A DNA stretch of 64,000 nucleotides from the NCBI RefSeq assembly GCF_029392315.1, contig NZ_CP113939.1:2542001-2606000 (forward strand). Reading direction: 5' to 3'. The notes under the pieces were generated by a model. That model ran no database searches. It worked only from the letters and a program-made list of their open reading frames with translations, and was not told where the DNA came from. A program made the position numbers and the translations under genes. The DNA is from Bifidobacterium sp. ESL0690 (GTDB taxonomy: Bacteria > Actinomycetota > Actinomycetes > Actinomycetales > Bifidobacteriaceae). Shown piece by piece: positions 57,701-64,000 of this stretch; the first letter of the stretch is position 1, and every line of letters begins with the position of its first letter.

Positions 57701-60551
57701 CGGCCACACCGTCACCAGCGACTGGAGCCAGGAGATCACCGGCATCCTGCCCTACATGGACGTCATCCTCAAACCAGGCGAAGGCACCGGACCCGTCACC
57801 GACCCCCACGTCAAGGGCCTGGTCGACCCGGACGACCACAACGCCCACCTCACCCTGCCCAACGCAACCGACAAAGGCATCAGCGGGCCCGACGGCAGGA
57901 TCTTCGCCAACCAATGGAACACCAGCAGCGACGGGTCCGGCACCAACCACGCCTCGGGAACCGACCAGCCCATCCCCGCCAGCGAGGGCACGCCCGACGG
58001 GCAGGCCACCAGGCTCACCCTCTACGCCCAATGGAAACCCCAATCACCCGCCCCAGCGGCCGGCCACTGCACCGACGGGGCTGCCGGCGCAGCCGGCTGG
58101 GCGCAATGGGGCACTCCCGCAGGGCCCGTCTCCGGGCTGGCCGGGCAGAACACCGCGGCCGCCTGCTGGGTCATCGACGGCACCGTCCTGCGCCTGTCCG
58201 GCGGCACCAGCCCCGACTACCAATCCAGCTCGGACATCCCCTGGGCCAGCCAGTCCAACAGGATCACCAAGGTCTCCATCGAGGGCGACCTCACCCTCAA
58301 CAAGACCAACGACAGCTACAGCGGCCTGTTCGGCTACGGCCACTACTACGGCAAATTCACCACGCTCACCACCCGCGACGGCGGCAAGCTGCGCATCGCC
58401 AACCAGGCCGGCAGAAACCTCTTCGTCTACGCCTACAACTTGTCGGACATCGACCCGTCCGGCTGGGACGTCAGCCAGGCCACCACCTTCGAGAGTATGT
58501 TCAACACCACAGCCACCTCCTTGGACCTGTCCGGATGGAAGACCGGCAACGTCACCACCATGGAACGCATGTTCGAGGGGGCCAGCAACCTGACCAGCCT
58601 CGACCTGTCCGGCTGGGACACCCGCAAACTCCACAATACCTCCGCCATGTTCTCCTCGAACAACAACCTCGCCGATATCGACCTATCCGGCTGGGACACC
58701 ACACACCTCAACACGCTCGACGCCAACGCCATGTTCCCTAAAGGCCTCAAACGCCTCCGCCTCGGACCCAAGACCCGCCTGCCCGACCCCGTCGACAGCT
58801 GGTACGACCCCTTCAAAAATGTGGACGCCGCCCACACCTGGCACGAATGGGACTGGGTTAAAGGCCACCACCCCGCCGACAACGGGCCCGTCGGCACCAC
58901 ACCGCTCACCGCCGGCGACGGCACGACAGACACCCTCAGAAAACGCTGCGAATCCGCCACACCCCAAGGCGTCTACATCCGCGATGACGTCAACCCCACC
59001 TGGACCGACCTCACCTACAACCTCAACGGCGGCACCGCAGACAACACACTGCCCACCCAGATAGGCGCGGCGGCCACCGGGTCCACGCCCAAGCGCGACG
59101 GGCTCGCCATCGACACCACCTTCAAGGACGGGCAATACACCACCGCCACCCCCACCCACATCACCGGCAACAAGCCCCACCAACTGTTCAACGGCTGGAC
59201 CATCGACACCACCAACGTCACCGGCGGAACAGCCACCGTCAGCAACCACACCATCACCGCGCCAAAGGGCGCCGGCGGCACGGCCGCCATCACCGCCCAA
59301 TGGAGCCCGACACCCCAGGCCACACCCGGCACGCCAGCGGTGACAGTCACCCCGCGCACCACCGACCAGGGATCCGCCGGCGTGAGCGTGACCGCCACGC
59401 TTGATGCGGCCATGCCGGCCATCGACGCCACCGGCGACGACCCGGCCAAACCCGCCGTAGACGCCGGCGGCACCGTCAAGATCTGCGCCAAACCCAGCAG
59501 CCAGAACGACGACTACACCAGCGGCCAATGCCAATCCAAGACCAGCACCACCGCCGGCAGCCAGACCATCACCCCCGACCCGTTTGCTTTACCCGGTTCC
59601 CTGACCGGAGGACAAGCCACCACCTTCCCCGCCCCCGGCGAGGAGTACACGCTGAGCGCCATGTACACGCTCACCGACCCACAGACCCGCAACCAAGTCG
59701 ACTCCACCGCCACCCAAGCCGGAGGCGGCCTCACCACCGGCACCCTGCCCTGGGCCGACACCACCTTCGACACCAACGACTCCCACGGCGGCACCGGAAC
59801 CCCGCCAACCGAAGCCAAATCGTTCGTCGACACGGCCAGCAACAAGGCCTGGGCCTCCCTGCCCAACGCCACAGCCACCATGAAACCCGAACACTTCGTG
59901 TTCGCCGGATGGACCGCCACCGCGAGCGCCACCAACCCCGACCAAGGCATGGGCGACCCCGCCAGCCGCATCATCCAACTCGACGCCACCGGCGCCACGG
60001 AGACCCGGACAACCCTCTACGCGGTCTGGCACAAGCTCGCCACACCAACAACCGTCACCGGCATCACACGCGACCACATGACCAACACGGTCACCATCAC
60101 CGGCACCGCCACACCCTGGACCAGCGAGGACGACATCACCCTCGACCTCGTGCCCCTCGACGGGCAGGACGGCCTCACCCCCGCAGGCGCGCGGCATGCG
60201 ACCATCAGCCCCACCGATGGGCACGGCGCCACACTCGCCTACGACGGGCACACCGAACACCCGTGGACCATCACGCTGACCCCCAGCGACCTGCAATCGG
60301 GCGGCAGGTACCGCACCGTCGCCAAACTCGAGGCCCACGACCACGCCTGGCGCGACACCAACGCCGACCTCCACGTCTACAGCGAACCCGATGAACAGGC
60401 ACAGCCCGCCATCGACGGCTACTTCCACCACGCCCTGCCCCTCACCGGCGGGCAACGCACCATGCTCATCATCGCCCTCACCCTGCTCGGAGTCATCCTC
60501 ACCGCAGGCAGCCAACTCGCCCGCAACCGCAGACGCTGGCACCACCAATAG
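54738..60551 (+). CDS. Surface protein B: BspA/InlB-repeat adhesin, LPxTG-anchored
   Basis: 1937 residues in one open frame. The signal peptide begins MGVINGFVASLLCIAMTIM and, unusually, lacks a basic n-region. A stalk of about 200 residues rich in Ser, Thr, Ala, Gln and Asn includes GLTHTN. A beta-rich module (about 255-380) leads to five InlB-type B-repeats (about 384-711, FDGW/TARWH motifs), Ig-like domains beginning HTVQAP, a further repeat block, DUF285 repeats (about 1231-1337; LDLSGWDTRKLHNTSAMF) and more B-repeat/Ig domains. LPLTGG near residue 1899, a membrane helix and NRRRWHHQ form the sorting signal. It is paralogous to A and C. The coding strand is strongly C-rich. Confidence 0.92.
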   Translation: MGVINGFVASLLCIAMTIMAPMSSGASNDPVGPSTQTTSSQAASATSASVSSTIQTSASSAPSASASTTSAGSTQASNGQTGNTAGNSAGNSAANQTQSTVNAQASNKPTQQPNTNQPANQPQNAQNGTRTPGKDAKHTSAAGLTHTNAAGTPTAKPKTLGALATKDFSNASKTLATFLQRIKQPDHQARLASITSTQSSASGTLPRATATLPASQSPVSSKATSPMAHEAPEASPQDEPVVGPQGNPVVGPQGSGQVRVSSWSVDSDGVVHASGTADTIGGQTTWIALRACPVGTPFPNLPNGSRPEGCMDQEMLTDGHSGGYDGPDNFPWGGFYAGSHKMFVSGAGYYNIWVFSQTAWGNTRVGPFTVASNYYANGTQVTGTKVTLSYGMPSGWSTPSTQTMDTTRAAAGVYLPGEPNHPSWAVFDGWTLNGTNYSANQYVEFPKSTNASYTVTARWHALPTSVRFNYNLNGMSGSTPSSQEINTTYYGGSITLVSPPSHPAWQVFDGWQVDGRDNVNPGKTYTYPAHDESTHTVTARWHINYTGLSVYYNLNGMPATQPGSQYADTTYNSASLTVGGAPSGIPSWAAFDGWYTNTSGTGTDYQGRTLSLGYQSNASYTLYAKWHALPTNITITYDMGTTGCDKPADQHPDSTGKTGTATTTLAGTPATCPAHTHFDGWTINGTDYAPGGTFTYPRHSTDTYTATARTHTVQAPTNLTAAYHITGTVTLSGTSSVQSGDKITACMTEGTGDTSCHPALTATANNSAWNWTVTFPAADYTTKYGYGHQHHFTAKLTSKNTDSATADLKGTLPWTTLSFDKGASGGTAPGSKDALTDTTANKATFTLPGKGTMTAPANAFPDFTGWSDGTNLWQPGGRDIPTNASGASTDTNGHTTLTLTAQWHTVPAPTGVTATWSHTTGWISFKASGLPTGTTSWQIRYKPNSSQSWWTSPNDTMTPTDTYHTYYSDFTPGDTWTAQVRATANDGSGHTVTSDWSQEITGILPYMDVILKPGEGTGPVTDPHVKGLVDPDDHNAHLTLPNATDKGISGPDGRIFANQWNTSSDGSGTNHASGTDQPIPASEGTPDGQATRLTLYAQWKPQSPAPAAGHCTDGAAGAAGWAQWGTPAGPVSGLAGQNTAAACWVIDGTVLRLSGGTSPDYQSSSDIPWASQSNRITKVSIEGDLTLNKTNDSYSGLFGYGHYYGKFTTLTTRDGGKLRIANQAGRNLFVYAYNLSDIDPSGWDVSQATTFESMFNTTATSLDLSGWKTGNVTTMERMFEGASNLTSLDLSGWDTRKLHNTSAMFSSNNNLADIDLSGWDTTHLNTLDANAMFPKGLKRLRLGPKTRLPDPVDSWYDPFKNVDAAHTWHEWDWVKGHHPADNGPVGTTPLTAGDGTTDTLRKRCESATPQGVYIRDDVNPTWTDLTYNLNGGTADNTLPTQIGAAATGSTPKRDGLAIDTTFKDGQYTTATPTHITGNKPHQLFNGWTIDTTNVTGGTATVSNHTITAPKGAGGTAAITAQWSPTPQATPGTPAVTVTPRTTDQGSAGVSVTATLDAAMPAIDATGDDPAKPAVDAGGTVKICAKPSSQNDDYTSGQCQSKTSTTAGSQTITPDPFALPGSLTGGQATTFPAPGEEYTLSAMYTLTDPQTRNQVDSTATQAGGGLTTGTLPWADTTFDTNDSHGGTGTPPTEAKSFVDTASNKAWASLPNATATMKPEHFVFAGWTATASATNPDQGMGDPASRIIQLDATGATETRTTLYAVWHKLATPTTVTGITRDHMTNTVTITGTATPWTSEDDITLDLVPLDGQDGLTPAGARHATISPTDGHGATLAYDGHTEHPWTITLTPSDLQSGGRYRTVAKLEAHDHAWRDTNADLHVYSEPDEQAQPAIDGYFHHALPLTGGQRTMLIIALTLLGVILTAGSQLARNRRRWHHQ

Positions 60552-60572
60552 GCGATAATTAAATAACAACAA

Positions 60573-60618
60573 CTGTGTCCTGTGACGCCGTATCAACACG
60601 GTGCGCCACAGGACACAG
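60573..60618. terminator. Inverted repeat after surface protein B
   Basis: Perfect 12-bp arms CTGTGTCCTGTG (60573-60584) and complement (60607-60618), 21 bases after the stop. No T-tract. Confidence 0.6.
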
Positions 60619-60699
60619 TGCTATAAAACGCTATAAAATCGGCAACACTGCCAACATATTTCCGAGTTTCGCAAACGAACCGGCACACCCAACAAATCA

Positions 60700-60743
60700 C
60701 GGGTTATTGGCCAAAAAGCGTGTCAATTCTGGCCAATAACCCG
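60700..60743. promoter_or_regulatory. 14-bp perfect inverted repeat upstream of surface protein C
   Basis: CGGGTTATTGGCCA (60700-60713) and complement (60730-60743), with a 16-base spacer. It lies between the B terminator and the C promoter. Operator or second terminator are both possible. Confidence 0.5.
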
Positions 60744-60796
60744 AAACCACAATCAACCAGTCGCATTAAACCTGCCAGAAACGCGCAACAAGTAAT

Positions 60797-60824
60797 TTGC
60801 ACAAAATGTAATATATTGTATAAT
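60797..60824 (+). promoter_or_regulatory. Promoter of surface protein C
   Basis: TTGCAC (60797-60802) and perfect TATAAT (60819-60824) with a 16-base spacer, about 85 bases before the start codon. The leader between them contains a GGGTTTTGGGGG stretch and a CCCATG/CATGGG inverted repeat. Confidence 0.6.
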
Positions 60825-60907
60825 TACTTCGTCATTTGACTGGTGGCCCCATGTCACAGCATGCCATGGGTTTTGGGGGAAATAGTCTATAAAAGGTCCG
60901 TTGGGGA

Positions 60908-63900
60908 ATGAGTGTCATTAATGTTCTTGTCTCATTTACATTATGTATTACTTTATCGTTCATTGCCCCTGCAGGCACAGCACGCGAAAAATCGGCTGCC
61001 CCAACCGACACCGCAACCGCAAGCAGCCTCCCTACCCAGACAATCCGTTCAGCAAACCTGCCGGGAAAGACCTCGCCAACACAAGCCATACCAACCAAGC
61101 CATCGCAAATCGCAACGGCAAAAGTAAACGCCGCCAAGGCTGCCAACACCAGCCTCACCCATGCCAGCACGATTAGTGCACCCAAGCTTGGCACCCGCAC
61201 CAACACCAGCGCCGCTGAGTCAGGCCTCACCCATACCAATTCCAGCGTGGCCAAGTCAGGCCTCACCCATACCAACGCCGCTGGCACACCCGCAGCCATG
61301 CCAGAAACGCTGAGCGACTTCATTCGAAAGATAAAGTCACCCGGCCATCGAAACCATAGGGGCCATAAAACAGCCAACAAACGCCATGGCACACATCGCA
61401 TGCTTAGGACGGTTGGCGGCATCACAACTGATGCTCCACAAACTACGCAGTCCACACGGTCTCTAAAAGCCAAGAAATCACCAAAATACAGGCAACCTCG
61501 GCAATCCGCACGATCCACGCAATCCAAGCACCCCTTGCTATCAACCCCCACCCGTACATTGCTCGCCAAAGCCGCTCTGCCGGCAATCCAGAGCCCGGTC
61601 AGCGCTCAAGCCGCCCCTCCCCTGACACGCGAAACACCCGCCGTGGCCCCTCAGGACGAGCCCACGGTCGGCCCGCAATACTACACAAACAGCGACCCCT
61701 CAGGCCACATCAGAAACGTGCAATTCACCACAGACAGCGCCGGCAACATCAACATCACCGGCACCGCCGACGACACCGACAAGCCCTTCGGCTACGACAG
61801 CACGTGGATCATGGCACGTCTCTGCCCCACCAGCACCGGCACCCCGCACATCTCCGGAACAACCATCCCCTCAGAATGCAGCGACGTCGAACTCTACACC
61901 AACGGCCACGCCAGCGGCGAAACAGGCACGTTCACATTCGGCCCCGGCCGTTGGGGCATCTTCTACAGCGCCGCCGGATCGGCCGCCAACACCTCCATCG
62001 ACCATTCGCACTCCATCACCCCAAACGACTTCAAGGAGGGACCCGGCTCCTACAACATCTGGCTGTTCAGACGCGACCGCTTCTACCAGAACCTCACTAC
62101 CCCCGTCGCGGCAATCACCGACTACTACCCTCCATTCGCCCCAAGCAGCGTCACCCTCAGATACGACATGTCAGGCATGCCGGGCGCATCCACGCCAGGC
62201 AACGCAACAGTGGACACGACCTACGGGGCGGGAAGCACCACCCTCGCGGGCGAACCAAGTCACCTCTACTGGCAGATTTTCGACGGCTGGTACCTCAACT
62301 ATTCCAGCTACAACGCCGGCCAGAGCGTATCCTTCGCCAAGGGCACCAACGCCACATACACCGTCACACCGCGCTGGCACACCCGCTCCGACACCGTCAC
62401 CATCCACTATCAGGACAACGGCTCCGGCTGCACCATGCCCGGCAACCAGACCGCCGACAGCGCCAACTACAGCAGTCTGATCCTCGCCGGCACGCCATCA
62501 TGCCCCGCCCACACCGCCTTCGACGGATGGACCATCAACTACGCCAACTACGACCCCTACGGCACCTTCAACTTCACCCAGCACGTCACCGCCACCTACA
62601 CCGCCACCGCACGCACCCACACCGTCCAAGCGCCGACCAGCCTGACGGCCGCCTACCACATCACCGGCACCGTCACCCTTTCCGGCACCAGCAACGTGGT
62701 CTCCGGCGACAAGATCACCGCCTGCATGACCGAAGGCACCGGCGATACCGCCTGCCAGTCCTCATCCGCCGCACCCGCCAACAACAGCGCTTGGAACTGG
62801 ACCGTCACCTTCCCATCCACCGACTACACCACCAGATACGGCTACGGACACCAGCACCACTTCACCACCAAACTCACCAGCAAAGGCGTAGACAGCACCA
62901 CCGCCGACCTGAAAGGCACCTTGCCCTGGATGACCGTCACCTATGACAAAGGCACCGGCACCGGCACCGCACCCACCGATGAAGACGCCCTCGTCGATAC
63001 CGCCGCCGGCAAAGCCACGATCGCCGTCCCAGCCCAAAGCGACATGACCGCGCCCACCGGCTCATGGTTCGAAGGCTGGAAGAACCCGGACGGCACCCTC
63101 ACCTGGCAGGCCGGCTCCGCCGCCATCCCAACCAACGCCAGCGGCGCGACGACCGACGCAAACGGGCACACCACACTCACACTCACCGCCCGATGGCACA
63201 CCGTCCCCGCACCCACCGGCGTCACCGCCCGCTACAGCCACGCGGACGGCTACGTCTACCTGACCGCCACCGGCCTGCAAGCCGGGGTCACCGGCTGGCA
63301 AATACAGGTCAAGCCCAACACGGACAACCACTACTACCAGGCCGCATACAACACGTCCACAACCGGCCAGTCCTACTATTACGGTTCATCTTTCAGGCCC
63401 GGCGCCACATGGACGGCCCAGGCCCGAGCCACCTATACCGATGCCTCCGGCAACAGCGTGACCAGCGACTGGAGCAGCGAGTATACCGGGATCCTGCCCT
63501 ACATGGACGTCACCCTCAAACCCGGCAGCCAGCAGACGCCCGGCGGCGACACCCACGCCAAGGGACTCACCGACCTCACCGAGCGGAAGGCCTATGTCAC
63601 ACTGCCCACCGGCGTGGGCGCAAAACCTGCTGGCATGGACTTTGAAAAGTGGACCACCAACCCCGACGGCACCGGCGACACCTACCAAGTCGACACCGAC
63701 ATACCCATACCCACCGCTTCGGGCAACCCTGGAAGCGAACCCGGCCAGACCCTGTACACCCTCTACGCCCGCTGGACCTACACCGGCCAGCCCCCGCAGC
63801 CAGGCCACTGCGCGGACTCACCGGGCTGGAGCCAATGGGGTACCGCAGCCACCCAACCCGCCATACCCGGCATCGACGGCCAGGTCACCGGCAGCCCCTG

Positions 63901-64000
63901 CTACGCCATCGTCGACAACGGCACGACCCTGCGCCTCACCGGAGGCACCAGCCCCGACTTCTCTTCTGCTGCCGACATCCCCTGGAACGGACAGAAGACC
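60908..64000 (+). CDS. Surface protein C: BspA/InlB-repeat adhesin, cut by window edge
   Basis: One open frame from ATG at 60908 (GGGGA upstream) to the edge, 1031 codons visible. It begins MSVINVLVSFTLCITLSFI, like A and B. The stalk is more basic than in B and repeats GLTHTN twice. A conserved block LTRETPAVAPQDEP matches A. A beta module (about 260-400) precedes two InlB-type B-repeats (about 414-571), then the HTVQAP Ig-like domains with the ITACMTEGTGDT segment that is nearly identical in all three paralogues. The end of the window reaches the region just before the DUF285 repeats of A and B; the sorting signal would lie outside. Confidence 0.9.
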   Translation, partial: MSVINVLVSFTLCITLSFIAPAGTAREKSAAPTDTATASSLPTQTIRSANLPGKTSPTQAIPTKPSQIATAKVNAAKAANTSLTHASTISAPKLGTRTNTSAAESGLTHTNSSVAKSGLTHTNAAGTPAAMPETLSDFIRKIKSPGHRNHRGHKTANKRHGTHRMLRTVGGITTDAPQTTQSTRSLKAKKSPKYRQPRQSARSTQSKHPLLSTPTRTLLAKAALPAIQSPVSAQAAPPLTRETPAVAPQDEPTVGPQYYTNSDPSGHIRNVQFTTDSAGNINITGTADDTDKPFGYDSTWIMARLCPTSTGTPHISGTTIPSECSDVELYTNGHASGETGTFTFGPGRWGIFYSAAGSAANTSIDHSHSITPNDFKEGPGSYNIWLFRRDRFYQNLTTPVAAITDYYPPFAPSSVTLRYDMSGMPGASTPGNATVDTTYGAGSTTLAGEPSHLYWQIFDGWYLNYSSYNAGQSVSFAKGTNATYTVTPRWHTRSDTVTIHYQDNGSGCTMPGNQTADSANYSSLILAGTPSCPAHTAFDGWTINYANYDPYGTFNFTQHVTATYTATARTHTVQAPTSLTAAYHITGTVTLSGTSNVVSGDKITACMTEGTGDTACQSSSAAPANNSAWNWTVTFPSTDYTTRYGYGHQHHFTTKLTSKGVDSTTADLKGTLPWMTVTYDKGTGTGTAPTDEDALVDTAAGKATIAVPAQSDMTAPTGSWFEGWKNPDGTLTWQAGSAAIPTNASGATTDANGHTTLTLTARWHTVPAPTGVTARYSHADGYVYLTATGLQAGVTGWQIQVKPNTDNHYYQAAYNTSTTGQSYYYGSSFRPGATWTAQARATYTDASGNSVTSDWSSEYTGILPYMDVTLKPGSQQTPGGDTHAKGLTDLTERKAYVTLPTGVGAKPAGMDFEKWTTNPDGTGDTYQVDTDIPIPTASGNPGSEPGQTLYTLYARWTYTGQPPQPGHCADSPGWSQWGTAATQPAIPGIDGQVTGSPCYAIVDNGTTLRLTGGTSPDFSSAADIPWNGQKT

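Noticed and set aside
60912..61127. 71-codon plus-strand frame at the start of surface gene C
   Set aside because: Out of frame with the paralogue-like leader at 60908 and with the long body of C.
1..64000. tRNA or rRNA genes
   Set aside because: I saw no cloverleaf with a conserved T-arm and no rRNA sequence; a covariance search would be needed to exclude a tRNA fully.

Overview
The window looks like a high-GC actinobacterial chromosome segment, most likely from Bifidobacterium or a close relative. The basis is the gene content and order: the fhaA-fhaB-pstP-rodA-pbpA-pknA-pknB cell-division kinase operon, crgA, a DUF881 gene, a class E sortase, trxB, and the parB-parA-rsmG-khpB-yidC-yidD-rnpA-rpmH block that normally lies beside the replication origin. 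The species cannot be named from this sequence alone.

Layout. Positions 1-2243 (minus) hold the 5' part of an internalin-like leucine-rich surface protein. An S9-family prolyl peptidase follows (2461-5517, minus). Two tandem paralogues (5707-10577) have an N-terminal zinc ribbon, one membrane span and PASTA-like outer domains. A DUF4143 ATPase (10987-12366) sits behind two different short tandem-repeat arrays. The kinase operon runs from 12609 to 23235, and its last five genes overlap by ATGA. A pilus locus follows: a pilin-type sortase and LPxTG pilin on minus, and a divergent 1965-residue adhesin on plus. Positions 33.4-33.7 kb carry a dense DnaA-box cluster. Then come crgA, a DUF881 gene, a class E sortase and trxB, followed by parB/parA with nine parS or parS-like sites and a second DnaA-box cluster, and the rsmG-to-rpmH gene block on minus.

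Beyond rpmH, where dnaA would be expected, there is instead an accessory region reaching the window edge. It holds a small toxin-antitoxin-like operon with a duplicated second gene, a small ORF, three paralogous giant cell-wall-anchored proteins (A 48103-53606, B 54738-60551, C 60908 to the edge), and a hipB-like regulator with a remnant of hipA. No dnaA, dnaN or gyrase gene is present.

How the parts fit. The kinase operon, crgA, YidC and RodA/PbpA serve growth, division and envelope assembly. The zinc-ribbon/PASTA proteins could be additional envelope sensors. The two sortases could anchor the pilin and the adhesins. ParAB/parS and the DnaA boxes mark the origin domain. The most striking signal is a run of ten C at 48160-48169. 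It separates the signal peptide of surface protein A from its body by one reading frame, so the gene is OFF as sequenced and ON with 11 or 8 C: a candidate slipped-strand phase switch. A second theme is parS sites embedded in coding sequence as the peptide VSRET. A third is a set of decayed short tandem repeats placed just after stop codons, each with its own unit.
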